Shown here: in pieces, positions 32,285 to 43,756 of the stretch | Numbering within the stretch: the first letter of the stretch is position 1 | How the letters are laid out: every line of letters begins with the position of its first letter | NCBI RefSeq assembly: GCF_002994745.2 | Contig: NC_037092.1 | Location: forward strand, 22,283,001 to 22,347,000 | Length of the DNA stretch: 64,000 bases | Origin: Rosa chinensis | Lineage: Eukaryota; Streptophyta; Magnoliopsida; Rosales; Rosaceae | Reading direction: 5' to 3' | The notes under the pieces: model-generated | The model's input: only the letters and a program-made list of their open reading frames with translations | Databases searched by the model: none | What the model was told of the DNA's origin: nothing | Position numbers and translations under genes: made by a program

Positions 32285-33915
32285 ATGGATTTGGATTCTA
32301 AGAGGCAAGCAATAGCTGAAGATAGGATCAGTGCATTACCAGATGCAATTCTATGTCACATACTTTCCTACTTTGAACCGGAATATAGAAAATGTGCTGT
32401 CCGAACCTGCATTTTGTCCAAAAGGTGGAAGAACATATGGCCTTATGTTCTCAATCTCTACTTAAACTATGAAGATTTCTCCTCCTCTGCTGATTTTATA
32501 GCGTTTGTTGACCGTGCACTTCTCATTCGTGACTCATTATCCATTCAAAAGTTTCATCTTCATTGCAACAGTTGTCAAGCTGAGGATTTCCCACGCATTG
32601 ATAGTTGGATTCGCAGTGCCATCAGGTGTAAGGTTATAGAACTATATCTTTCTGTTGATTCAGATAGAGAAGATATGTTTGAGTTGCCTGAAAGCCTTTT
32701 GACTTGCGAAACACTCATGGTTTGGAAGCTCTGGTCAAATTACATTATCAAAATTCCTAAAGCAGGGTGTTACCCAAGTCTCAAGTCTTTAGATGTTGAG
32801 TTTATGCATCCTAGTCTCTTCAATCCAGATAATGATGTGATGGATTTTTCTCAGTTCCCTGCCCTTGACTTTGAGGATCAATGGATATCTTGGAATCAAA
32901 AGTTTTAATTTCATCATTTCTGTGCCTGAATTGAAGACGTTAAGGATAAGTCTCTCCCAGGAAAATGGTCGTTATAATGTACACAATTTTTATATTAATG
33001 CCCCACAGCTTGAAAGGCTTGATGTCCAGGAGGACTTTTTGTCAAATTATGTCTTCGTGAATACAACATCCCTAGTGGAGGCCAATATTCATTCCTCTGT
33101 GAAACGTGCAAGAAAGTTTCTGGCTGGAATTTCCAGTGTTAAATGCCTGACTATTTCATCTTCTTTCTCTATGGTAAGTATACAACTATATACTAGTTCT
33201 ACTTGTTTCTTGGAATATATATATAAGGTTGGGAGGAAAGGATTGCAGAATGTAAAGAAACTGGTGATTGGAAGAGAAAAAAATAATGCTATATTCTTCC
33301 AACTATATACTACCACCTTTCTGTTCATTTTTCCATCATGATTGGAATAGTGTAATACTATTGATATTCTTATGTTTGATTAATACTTTACTTTTATGAA
33401 GGCTTGTTCTGCGGCTGCTTTTGATAATTTGCGTGAGTTGAAGGTGGTTCTTGAGATGGACTATTTTAAGTGGAGTTTGCTGACCAAGGTGCTGGGGAAA
33501 TTATCTAATCTAGAGTCCCTTGTGGTGGAACATGAGAGATATGAGACCCCCCTGCCATCATGGAGATTCTGAATTGGTGATTGAACTTGAAGAGTGTAAA
33601 AAAGCTAAAGAAGTTTTTGCAGACGTACTGCGTTGGAGTCCACCAGAGTTTGTGCCGAACTGTTTGCTGTCACACCTCAAGACCATCTGCATAAAGGGGT
33701 TCAAGGGAAAGGGATTCTTTGGATATCAAGATGAGAAGGAAGTGGTTAAGTACTTGTTAAAGAATGGCCAAGTTTTGCAGAGGATGGCTATTTATTCTCC
33801 TGGTCTTTCTAGGAGTGCAGAAGAGGCGTTGCATGAGGAATTTTCAACTCTCGAAAGGGATTCAAACACTTGTCAAATTGAGCTCGTCACAGAGATTGCT
33901 TGTTGGTGTCCGTGA
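32285..33915 (+). pseudogene. F-box/LRR/FBD locus 3, two frameshifts
   Basis: Start ATG at 32285 gives an F-box (EDRISALPDAILCHILSYF...RTCILSKRWKNIW) and LRR-like repeats almost identical in layout to locus 4. At about 32868-32888 two bases are missing compared with locus 4 (CTTGACTTTGAGGATCAATGG versus a 23-base equivalent), shifting the frame and ending it at 32908. The correct frame continues from about 32865 to the donor at 33174. Exon 2 begins at 33402 (ACSAAAFDNLRE) and gains one A before a six-C run (33547), a second frameshift. The FBD part (WSPPEFVPNCLLSHLKTICIKGF) is then open to the stop at 33915. Functional only if both shifts are sequencing errors, which is unlikely but testable. 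Confidence 0.85.
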
Positions 33916-34338
33916 TGAAGCCATACTGTTAACAAAGTTGTAAGATGCAATGTAAACAATGATGGTTGTTTAAAGATGTTTATCGGAGCTGAATCTGTTT
34001 GTTTATTGCGAATATTCTGCTTTAGTGCCCTTATATCTGGAAGAGATTTGTACATGCTGAAGTATATCTGTTGGCTTCATTTCCCAAATTAGTTAAAATT
34101 ATGGAAGAAGTCTGGAAGCTGAAAATTCCAAAAATGATTGAATTGGAATCGGAACACTTATTTCCGATGGTATCTGGCCGACTTTGAACACCTATCAAAG
34201 ATAATAAATACTGAGGTTTGAGCCCATAGTGCCGAAACAGTTATATATAGTTTATATTGCATGAGACCTAACATCAATACTAGTCTCACACTCATGCGAT
34301 GCACGTGTTATGAATGAATGAAAGAAGAATATAGAAGT
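33916..34338. other. 3' flank of locus 3
   Basis: No gene. Includes GATGCAATGTAAACAATGATG (33945), the conserved 3' untranslated word of this gene family. Confidence 0.5.
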
Positions 34339-34347
34339 TTTCTTATT

Positions 34348-35190
34348 GAGGTTTTTTATTGGAACCTTCAAATTTACTCACTTGACCTCCTATGTTTTTT
34401 ACACCTCTTATCAAATTTTCTAATATTAAATTTACTCACTAAACCTCACTGAATTTTCTCAAATAACATCACTCATATAATTTACAAACAAACTATTATC
34501 TTTAAAATAAATAAAAACTTGGTTAATTCAATGAATTAGTTACTCTATAAATCTTAATTACTTATCCATTCCTTAATCAAAAAAATGTTCAATAAAAAAA
34601 ATTAAACACAAGGTATTGAGTTTTAAAAATTAATTTCTAATCAACAAGAAAATAACATGAACTATTTTGTGGTTTTTTTAAAAACTTTTTTTTTCTATTT
34701 TAGCTCTGCAAAAAAAAAATGAAGATTAATCATTTTTTCTTAACGTTTATTTTATGTACCTCATGATTAATTATTTAAATATTTATTTTAAAAAATTGCT
34801 AGCCCATTTTTATTTATTTTGTAAATATAATGGATAGACTTAGATTTTGGTCATAATATGATTTGTTTTGTTTTCCCTCACCAATACACGTTCAACATGT
34901 ATATCATATATTTTTATGTCACATAATCATAGTTTTAACTCTTATTAAATATATATGAATGTTTTAATGAGTATGTAGTGAAATTGGAAAATTAAAATAG
35001 ATAAGAAAAATAATAAAGAATGTAATATAATATTATTGAATTGGAAAGTCTAGAGAAAATCAACATAATATTTTGTTGGTATAATTATTGTCCTTAATAG
35101 TCATTTTATATTAGGTTATATATGTCATTTAATAATTTATAATATAGTGAGGTCAAGTGAGTAGATTTGGAGGTCCCAATAGCAACACTA
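34348..35190. mobile_element. MULE-like nonautonomous element A (843 bp)
   Basis: Measured from the edges, 32 of the first 40 bases match the reverse complement of the last 40 (shared core CAAAT(T/C)TACTCACTTGACC). The 9-mer TTTCTTATT lies directly outside both ends (34339-34347 and 35191-35199). The interior is very AT-rich with no protein motif. A 9-bp duplication indicates Mutator-type insertion. Confidence 0.85.
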
Positions 35191-35199
35191 TTTCTTATT

Positions 35200-35999
35200 G
35201 GGTCTTTCTAAATGTACCCAGCAAATTTCTAAGTATACCCAGCAAAATATTTATTTTTAATCATCTTTCTTTATATCTAAATAAACTCATCAATTGTTCC
35301 TAAATTACCCTCATAAGATATACCCAGCAAAGAACAACCTCTTATCGAACACGTCTTTCTACTCGTCGATTTCGGCTATTCAATATTCAATTCTACTCAT
35401 CGATGGGATGGTGAGTAGTGCACTTACGGCGTTGGTGGTGGCGGTGACTTGTAGTGGTAATGAGGAGAAGCAGGTGGTGGAGGAGAGGAGTAAGGTAGTT
35501 TGCCGACGTTTACGAAGCGAAAGCCACTACTACCACTAGAAGACTCAAAACATTTTCCCATTCTTTAATTTGTTGATTGAATGGAAGCTGCGAAACTTGA
35601 ACTATTAGAAGAATAAAACCTAGCTACCTATTATGTACAATATAGTGCCATAGATCAAATAGAGCAATTCTTCCATATTTTAGCTTGTTTATTTATTCTT
35701 TTATTTCATGAATCATTGAGAAAGAGAACGAGTTTTGAAAACGTGTGTGTTTTGCCTAACTTTCTCTGATTCTTGACTAGCGGCTTTCATAAAAGGATTG
35801 AAATATGAACTAAGACCTGGGCCAGGCATGATGGGAATGAACGAGCATAAAAATCTGGGGTTTTGTTTTGCTGGGTACATTGTATTTTAGGGTATTTTGG
35901 GAAAATCAGTTGGTTTAATTAGACATAATTAAAGGTAATGAAAAAAAAAAAATTTACTGAGTATACTTAGAACTTTGCTGGGTACATTTAGAAAGATCC
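35200..35999. mobile_element. MULE-like nonautonomous element B (800 bp)
   Basis: Ends GGGTCTTTCTAAATGTACCC / GGGTACATTTAGAAAGATCC form inverted repeats of about 50 bases. The same 9-mer TTTCTTATT flanks it (35191-35199 and 36000-36008), the left copy being shared with element A. An 81-residue open frame (35294-35539) shows no recognisable domain and is probably not a gene. Confidence 0.88.
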
Positions 36000-36008
36000 T
36001 TTCTTATT

Positions 36009-36807
36009 TTGTAATGTAACTGTTCTTTTCGTGTCTATGTAAAAGGCAATATATATGGGCTGCTGTTTACACTGGGTTTGGGCCCATATGGCCTGAAGGA
36101 TGGTAGCGGTTAAACTGCCAAACAAAGTAAAAAAAAGGAAAAAAAAAAAAGAAGGGGAAATTGGGAACTTTGGAACTTTAACCCAGTGCTTGGAAGGCTC
36201 CCATTCGTGAGAAGTTCGGTGTTACAGTACAGAGACACGTGGAAGCGGTGCCTTGGAATATAAAGAGCTCTTCTTGTTCTCAGTACTCAGATTTTGTGTT
36301 CTTGTGGGATGATTAACCAGAAACTCTGATCAGGTACTTTGGTTCCAAATCTTTTGAGTTCCTTACCATCTTCTATCTGTTTTGGTTACTAAGAAAACTA
36401 AGAAAAACGAAAAAAAGGAATAGGAAATTCAGTTTGAGCTCTTTTTCATCGTTTTATGTATGGATAAATAAATAGTAAATTTGTACTCTTATTTTTTGTT
36501 TCCATAATTCCATTGATGAAATGTTGTGGAGAAAATAGGATATAATGTCTAGAGATGCTGTTTATACTTTACAGACCCTTAGTTGAAAATAAGTTGAGAG
36601 GCTCTACATTTTTTTTAATTGAAATGGACAGTGGAATATAGATGTACTTTAGTGTTCTTCATTGCTTCAGTTTCTATGTATCTGAAACAGATCATGTGTT
36701 TCTATCTGTGATTTTCATAGAGAAGCTTCTGGAGCTCCTCATGTTGTAAGGAGTTGGAAGTTGACATTTTTTTTTTCTTTCCTTTTTTTAAACCATCAAG
36801 AGTACAA
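36009..36807 (+). promoter_or_regulatory. Promoter and leader of locus 4
   Basis: Related to the promoter of locus 3. Contains GTTCGGTGTTACAGT, AGAGACACGTGG (ACGTG core at 36236) and the TATA box GGAATATAAAG (36255-36265). A leader intron starts after GATCAG (36332) and ends before AGTACAA just upstream of the ATG at 36808. Confidence 0.65.
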
Positions 36808-38458
36808 ATGGATTCGGAGTCTAAGAGACCAGCAATAGCTGAAGATAGAATCAGTGCATTACCGGATGCAGTTCTATGTCACATTCTGTCCTGCCTCCAA
36901 CCAGAATTTAGAAAGTGTGCTGTCAGTACCAGCATTTTGTCCAAAAGGTGGAAGAACATATGGGCTTATGTTCCTAATCTCTACTTCGACAATCATGATT
37001 TCCCCTCCTCAGCTGATTTCATAGCGTTTGTTGATCGTGCTCTTCAGATTCGTAACTCGTCCGCGATTCAAAAATTCCATCTCCATTTCGATGGTTGTCA
37101 AGCTGAGGATTTCTGTCATATTGATGATTGGATCAGCACTGCCGTCAAGTGTAATGTGGCAGAACTAGATCTTTCAGTCAATCCACATGGAGAAGAGATG
37201 TTTGAGTTGCCTGAAAGCCTTTTGACTTGTGGAAGCCTCATGGTTTGGAAGCTGTGGTCAAATCCTTTAATAAACATTCCTAAAGCAGGGTGTTACCCAA
37301 GTCTAAAAGAACTCCATCTTAAATTTATCTATCCTGATCTCTTAAATCCGGAAAATGACTTCATGGATTTTTCTCAGTTCCCTGTGCTTGAATACTTGTG
37401 GATCGATGGATATCTTGGATTCAAAAGTTTTACTTTCATCATCTCCGGGCCCGAATTGAAGACTTTAAGGATAAATGCAAAGAGTGAAAATGATATTCGT
37501 GTAGCACACGTTTTTTATATTAATGCTCCAAAGCTTGAAAGGCTTGATGTCCAAGATGATTTTCTGTCACATTATACCTTGGTGAATACAAGATCTCTAG
37601 TCGAAGCCAATGTTCGTGCCTATACTAAACGGGCAACCGAGTTTCTGGCAGGAATTTCCAGTGTTAAATGTTTGGCTATTTCATCTCCTTTCCTTAGGGT
37701 AAGTATACACTAGTTGACTTGTTCCTTGGATTATCTATTATATTTGATTGGGAGGATTATAGCAACTAAAGAAACATGTGGTTGGAAGATGGTAGTTAGG
37801 GTGATCTCTCTTTTATCATCCCCGTTTTCTTCTCTTTTTTCACAATTTTGTTTTTGTTTTCCTCCCTTCTTTCTATTTATGATCCAAAATAATAGAAGTT
37901 GGATTTGCAATTGTATAGCATGAGTTTCCGTTTGATTGATACTTTACTTTTATGAAGGCTTGTTCTGTGGCTGCTTTTGATAATCTGCGTGAGCTGAAGT
38001 TGGTTCTCGAGATGGACTATTTTAAGTGGAGTTTGCTGACCAAGGTGCTGGGGATATTATCTAATCTAGAGTCCCTTGTGGTGGAACATGAGAGATATGA
38101 GCCCCCCTGCCATCGTGGAGATTCCGAATTGGTTATTAGACTTGAAGAGTGTCAAGAAACTAAAGAAGTTTTTGCAGACGTGCTGCGTTGGAGTCCACCA
38201 GAGTTTGTGCCCAACTGTTTGCTGTCACACCTCAAGACCATCTGCATAAAGGGATTCAAGGGAAGCCGATCCTTTGGATATCGAGACGAGAAGGAAGTGA
38301 TTAAGTACTTGTTAAAGAATGGCCAAGTTTTGCAGAAAATGACTATTTATTCTCCAGGTCTTTCTAGAGGGGCAGAGAAGAAGTTAGACAAGGAACTTTC
38401 AGTGCTTGAATGGGGTTCAAAGACTTGTCAAGTTGAAGTTATCACGAAGGTAGTTTGA
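36808..38458 (+). CDS. F-box/LRR/FBD protein, locus 4 (2 exons, 463 aa)
   Basis: Exons 36808-37698 and 37958-38458, phase 0. I chose the ATG at 36808 (MDSESK) because it aligns with the starts of loci 2 and 3; the upstream in-frame ATG at 36754 lies in the leader intron and adds only a Phe-rich stretch. The F-box is EDRISALPDAVLCHILSCL...SILSKRWKNIW (residues 12-50), followed by SSADFIAFVDRAL, LRR-like repeats (ELPESLLTCGSLMVWKLWS; YPSLKELHLKF; FPVLEYLWIDG) and FBD (WSPPEFVPNCLLSHLKTICIKGF...KYLLKNGQVLQKMTI). It lacks the second intron of loci 1 and 2. Likely an SCF substrate receptor; target unknown. Tandem duplicate of the broken locus 3. Confidence 0.9.
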
Positions 38459-38499
38459 CAGTGTCGGTTTTAGATGGAAACCGTTATGAAGTCGTATTA

Positions 38500-38735
38500 C
38501 CACCGTCTTTGTTGATGATGCAATGTAAATTGTAAAATATGATGCTTGTGAAAAATGTAAAATATGGTGTTTGTGAAAAATGTGGTGTGTCATAAACTGA
38601 TGATGCATCATCTTAGTTGATGATGCAATGTAAAATAAGGTGCTGCTCTTGTGTTTGAAGGATTTTGTTATATAAGTTGTGAAAGTGTCATCTTTGTTGA
38701 TGATGCAATGTAAACTTTGATGCTTGTGTAAAGTC
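38500..38735 (+). repeat. Triplicated 3' untranslated unit of locus 4
   Basis: TTGATGATGCAATGTAAA occurs three times (about 38513, 38616 and 38698) with partly conserved sequence between. Single related copies follow the stops of loci 3, 5, 6 and 7. TGTAAA words are typical upstream elements of plant poly(A) sites, so this may be the cleavage region repeated. Confidence 0.75.
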
Positions 38736-39832
38736 GTTTATGAAAGGTGAATATATGTTTGTTTGGCTTCTCTATAACTTTACCGAAGAGAGATTTGTAC
38801 ATGGGTGGAGTTTCATGCTAGCAATTTAAAATCTGTTGATTCATCATCACCTGATATTTGTCTAAATTTGTTTTCAATTGTGCAGATACTTTTGTGTATC
38901 ATAGACCAGACTCTAAATCCCTTTCCCTCTCAAATCCTATATAGTTGTTGGTTAACTATACCAATATATATTATTCAGATTGGTGTCAGATAATGGTAGA
39001 CTTGTGGAGGCAAGTGTACCACACTGATCTACAAGGAATGCAAAAAAAGAAGTCTACCACTGCATGGAGCTAGTCCGCGGGTAGCGCTTAGTGCATGTTG
39101 GGATTGCTACATGACCTTTACTAGACTCTGAGTCCATAGGGCCAAGATGGTTGAATTGAACTCTCCAAGCCTGTTAGTGATGTACCAAAAATTTCTTTTT
39201 GGGTTAGAGGGAATATGCAATATTGAAGATAAATTTCGTCACAGCAACATCGTTTTTGTTTATTTACCATAAACTTGAAGTATGTTTATAATGTGATGAA
39301 AATTAATTGCAAAACAATTCGAGAAGACATGTCATGCTATCCTTGGCTTTGAAGTAAGTCAACATACCAAGACCGATAGAAAAATGTTTGCATCAAATAA
39401 AATAAAATAAAATAGAGTAGACTTATTCTCAAAAAAAAAAAAAAAAAAAAAAAAGAGTAGAGCATTTTGGAACCGGTAACCCTGGGCTTTGGGCCGACTA
39501 CAAAACTGGGATATGGGCCTGTAGCCCAAAGTGAAAAACCCGCATAAGGTAAAAAGGAGGTACCAAATAAAGATTGACAAATGCAAAGATTGTGAGAGCA
39601 AGCAGCCCCCTCTCGACTACAGGGTGCTCTTCCTTTCACTGACACTGATATTTCTCTGGGTTTCCTAATCAGGTACTGTATTTCTTAGCTTTTGAGTTCC
39701 TATATTACCACCTGTGTTTGGTTACCTAGAAAACTGAGCAAAACGAACAAAAGTTGAACTCTTTAATATATGCAGAGAACTGCAATATCCATTTCTGTTT
39801 CCATTGATAAACTGTTCTAGTAATAATGGGAT
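38736..39832. other. Intergenic region between loci 4 and 5
   Basis: No gene is recognised. Contains a 26-base A-run (39430-39455). The leader of locus 5 starts around 39640 (ACTGACACTGATATTTCTCTGGG) with a donor-like TAATCAG|GTACTG at 39673, parallel to the other loci. Confidence 0.5.
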
Positions 39833-40140
39833 TGTTGAGAATATGTACATCCCACATGAGAAAAATGGAACATTGTCTATGAGTTTATAAGGGTTTGTGT
39901 TACTCTATCAATTATCAATTAGTTTTGGATATGAATCTCAGATTATTTTATCATGGTATCAGAGATTATCCCACGTGTGCATGCCTCATGGCCACACGGA
40001 CTCCACGTCATCCAAAGTTGTCTACGTGTATGGCTTGAAAATTCCCTATACGTGTAAGGGCGTGTTGAGAATATATACATCCCACAATGGAAAAAAGAGT
40101 TTGGCTCACTCCATCTAACCCCATATTACTTTATTAGGGA
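39833..40140 (+). mobile_element. TRIM-like element, right LTR truncated
   Basis: Two copies of TGTTGAGAATAT(G/A)TACATCCCACA (39833 and 40063). The first LTR is about 121 bases and is followed directly by the primer site TGGTATCAGAG (39954-39964). Only about 100 bases separate primer site and second LTR, so no coding capacity exists. The second LTR loses similarity after about 75 bases, where F-box sequence resumes. It replaces the F-box-encoding half of locus 5. Confidence 0.75.
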
Positions 40141-40159
40141 TTTCATGTATTGATGAGGC

Positions 40160-41660
40160 GTCATGTTGAGGAACTTGGATCTTTTTGTCGATACAGATGA
40201 AGAGGATATATTCCCGTTGCCCGAGCTCCTTAGCACTTGCAGAACATTAAGCTGCGGTCAAATTTTATTTTCAACATTCCTATTCCTACATCGAAGTGTT
40301 GAAAAGAGATATTACATTTGATCATCCTAGAGACTATTTTCCTGATCGTGACTCGTTTTTTTATTTTTCTTACTTCCCTTTGCTTGAACGTTTGACTATA
40401 GGTGGATCTTTTGGAGATGATGGTTTTAATTTCCATATATACTTGCCTGAACTCAAGACTTTAAGGATACGTCTAGACCCTACATATTTTGATCGTGAAG
40501 CCCAGATTTTTCATATTAATGCCCCGAAGCTTGAAAAGTTTACTGTCACTGAGAGTGTTTTATCAAATTATACTTTCGAGAATGCAAAATCCCTAGTCGA
40601 GGCCAAAATTCTTGTTAACTACGGGTCTTTTTTTGAGGATGATGATGAACAAGATGCATCTGCTAACCGTTCACCTAAGCTTCTGGCAGGAATTTCCACT
40701 GTTAAATATCTGTGTCTTTCACATCCGTTTTCTAAGGTAAGTATACAGCAACACTACTTAGCTTGTTGATTGCATTATATATCGTCTTTCATAGAGGATA
40801 TAGGAAGGCAAGAAACTGGTGGTCGGAAGAGGAGGCAAGATAAGCGTTGCATTTGTGAAGAAACAAATTGGGGAGTGGGGAGCTGAATAGATGGAATGAA
40901 TGAAAAAAAACTAGATAGTAATTAGGTTTTTGCTATGGAAAGGGAGTATAAAATACAAAATTGTAAATGCTTGAAAAGGTTTGTATCGCTTTGCATCATC
41001 CCATCTCCTTTGTATTATCTTGTCTTTTGTAGTTTTGTTTATCATTCTCACAGTTTTTCCTGTTGTAACAAACCTTCTGTTTATGATTACCCTTTTTCCC
41101 ATTATTTAAATGCATAAACAACTGTTTCATCTATGCATCAGTTTCTTCATGACTAATACTGATCTTTCATGAAGGTTTGTTTTGTGGCTGCTTTTGATAA
41201 TTTTCACGAGTTGACACTTCTTCTTGATGAGGACTATTCTGAATGGAGTGTGCTAACCAAGTTGCTCGAGAAATCTTCCAATCTAGAATCTCTTGTGTTG
41301 GAACATGAGAAAGATTATCCTCCCTCTAATGGTGAAGATGAATCACGTTTAGTGGCTACATATAAAGGGAGTTTCGATTACATAGAAGTGCCGCATTGGA
41401 GTCCACCGAAGTCTCTGCCCACCGGTTTTCTGTCACACCTGAAGACCATCTGCATAAAGGGATTCAAGGGAAAGGGATTTTTTTTTGATATCAAAATGAG
41501 GAGGAGCTTTTAAAATATCTGTTAAAGGCTGGTCAAGTTTTGCAGAAGATGACTATATATACTCCTGGTCTTTCTGAGGGTGCAGAGGAGGAATTATATG
41601 AGGAATTTTCAACGTTTGAATGAGGTTCAAAGACTTGTACGTCAAGTTGAAATTATCAAG
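40160..41660 (+). pseudogene. F-box/LRR/FBD locus 5, F-box missing
   Basis: Sequence homologous to the family starts in the LRR region (LDLFVDTDEEDIFPLPELL) and the F-box is absent. A deletion near 40280 and a stop at TGA (40303) break the LRR part. The next stretch (FPLLERLTIGGSFGDDGFNF...LLAGISTVKYLCLS) is well kept to the donor at 40737. Exon 2 starts at 41175; it has a run of T (41476-41485) that shifts the frame within the FBD core (IKGFKGKGFFFD) and a TGA in place of the usual TGG near 41622. The locus cannot make a full protein. Confidence 0.85.
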
Positions 41661-41661
41661 A

Positions 41662-41968
41662 AGGTATTTGTTCGGCGATGGAATTAGAAGGATACCGTAT
41701 ATCAGTGTTGTAAAAGCATATCTTTGTTGACAATTCAATGTAAAGCAGGATGCTTCTTTAAAGATGTATCAAGGTATTCTGCCATCAAAGATCCATCTGT
41801 ATGTTTAGCTCCTCTATAACTCTGTAATATTTTATTTTGGCGCCATGAATATATCTGGAGACTTTTACATGGAGCTGTATGAATGTATTTGTTGATCTCA
41901 TTTTTTGCTAGAAATTTAAACTCTTGTTGATTTATACCAAAGTACTGGATTTCCTAAAGGACTCCTAT
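41662..41968. other. 3' flank of locus 5
   Basis: No gene. Contains ATTCAATGTAAAGCAGGATG at about 41734, the family's 3' untranslated word. Confidence 0.45.
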
Positions 41969-42430
41969 TTCATTATAGAGAAAAATTCAGCCACCGTCCC
42001 CAAACTATGCTGTCAAGGCCAATTTGATACCTAAACTCTCAAAAGTATCAATGTGATACCTAAAGAAATATTTAGCCAGCAACCGCCTGCGCCTGCACCT
42101 GCACCAAATTCTCCTCCCTCATTGGCAACATCTGTTGAAAGACCATTTTCTGGCCACTTCTGGTTAACTCCAGCGGATGTTTGGACACCCCTCAGCGGAA
42201 GCAAACGAAAGTTGAGTGACATGATTAAAAAAAAGGGAAAATGCTCATTTACCCAATTTTAGCTTAAAATTTGCCCACTTGCTCCACTAACTGTTTTTTA
42301 ACCCCGTTTACCCAAAACACTCTAAGGGATTATTTCCCCTTTACCCAATTAATTCTTTTTTTCTTCTTTTTATTTATTTTTGGGACTTTTTTGCCGTCTC
42401 CCCCCTCACTGATTTCTCTCTCCTCCCCCC

Positions 42431-42433
<3 letters not shown>

Positions 42434-42470
<37 letters not shown>
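42434..42470 (+). repeat. (CT)n microsatellite
   Basis: About 18 CT units, inside the left arm of the nested element. The Ser/Leu-rich frame here is a by-product. Confidence 0.95.
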
Positions 42471-42472
<2 letters not shown>

Positions 42473-42539
42473 GACGACGTCGGATTTCTCTCTCCCTCCC
42501 TCCATCCCTCCAGCAAGTCGCCCACGACGCCTGCTCTAG

Positions 42540-42660
42540 CCATTGCGGCGCCGAAACTCGTCGTCGTGCTCTCCGCGGCCAAGCTCGACGCCAAGCCAAC
42601 GGTCCTCGTCGCTTAGAAGCTCGGCGAGGCTGGGGTTGACCTTCTGAAGGAATCGACGAT
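42540..42660 (+). pseudogene. Captured fragment resembling plastid phosphoglycerate dehydrogenase
   Basis: One frame reads AKPTVLVA, then a stop, then KLGEAGVDLLKE. This matches the start of the mature D-3-phosphoglycerate dehydrogenase of plants (first enzyme of the phosphorylated serine pathway), where a Glu codon stands at the position of the TAG. The preceding GC-rich bases could derive from the transit-peptide exon. The match is short (about 20 residues) and rests on my recollection of the family, so it needs a search. Confidence 0.5.
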
Positions 42661-42714
42661 GGACTGAAAACTGCTATCTGCTATTTTACAGTCATAACCA
42701 TAAAAGTTGTTACA

Positions 42715-43425
42715 TTAGTGCCCCCCAGTAGACTTTGTATTGGGGGCCAATGATGACTACTTTATTTATTGACGGACTGAAAACTGCTATTCCAAAGTAA
42801 ATGTAGTGTTAAATTGTAGTAGTCGATAAATGAAAAAAATTGTGTGGTTTGTGTCAGTTTAGTGGGGGGCAGTAGACAAAATATTGACCCTCAAAATGTG
42901 GGTTTTTAGACATTATCTGTTGTTTTGAGTGTGAATAACTTCTATAATCTGTGAAACATAGGAAGCGGTGTAATGTTTGATAGTCTATTGGGGGGCAGTA
43001 GACACATTAGTGCTACCCAATAATGTCTTTCTTAGGAGACAGTAATCATCTCTTGTTGATTTGTTTGTGATAAAGTGCAATACACTATGAATCCTTGAAA
43101 CTTGTGCAAGTTTTAATGGTTTAGTGGGGGGCAGTAGACACATTACTGCCTCCAAATAATGTCTTCATACGAAGTCAGAACCCTTCACTTAACTGGTGCA
43201 AATTTTAATGGTTTAGTGGGGGGCAGTAGACACATTACTGCCCCCAAATAATGTCTTCGTTTTAAGTCAGAACCATTCACTTAACTATCATTGACAGATT
43301 ATTGTACTTTAATAAACTCAAAACAACATAAGACTTATCAAAACTCTAATTTCAGTGATTAATTAACCACAGTTAAGAAATTAGTGGGGGCAATAATCTG
43401 TCTATTACCCCCCAATAGACCACAG
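42715..43425. repeat. GGGGGGCAGTAGAC repeat field
   Basis: The word GGGGGGCAGTAGAC or a close variant occurs at about 42862, 42983, 43125 and 43217, with inverted or weaker forms at 42720 and 43385. Two units of about 90 bases (43110-43198 and 43200-43290) are near-identical. G6 and C5 tracts often stand 15 to 20 bases apart (ACTGCCCCCAAATAATG), so each unit can form a hairpin. Confidence 0.75.
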
Positions 43426-43674
43426 TTTTGACGTCGTCCGAGACCTGCAAGGGAAGCCCAGACCCGATTCCAGCGTGGAGCTTCGGAGCTTCCCGGACAT
43501 CTGACGAACAAAACCGACGAAGCCCAGAGGGGTTGGGATCGTGGAGTTAGATGGCGTCATCCTCTGGTGGTCCGACGGTGGGACGGAGAGGCGGCGGTGG
43601 AGGCCAACATCGACGGTGGAGTGGTGGGCGTGGTGGCTTAGAGAGAGAGAGAGAAAGAGAGCCTGAGAAGAGGT

Positions 43675-43675
<1 letters not shown>

Positions 43676-43754
<79 letters not shown>
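43676..43754 (+). repeat. (GA)n microsatellite
   Basis: About 39 GA units in the right arm of the nested element. The Glu/Arg repeat frames across it are not a gene. Confidence 0.95.

Positions 43755-43756
<2 letters not shown>

Noticed and set aside
36754..36807. Upstream ATG of locus 4, which would add 18 residues
   Set aside because: It lies before the conserved acceptor-like AACCATCAAG in the leader intron, encodes a Phe-rich run from a T-tract, and has no counterpart in loci 2, 3 and 6.
42330..42639. Open frames through the (CT)n tract on both strands
   Set aside because: Ser/Leu and Glu/Arg runs are caused by the dinucleotide repeat; only a short piece after it resembles a real protein (PGDH).
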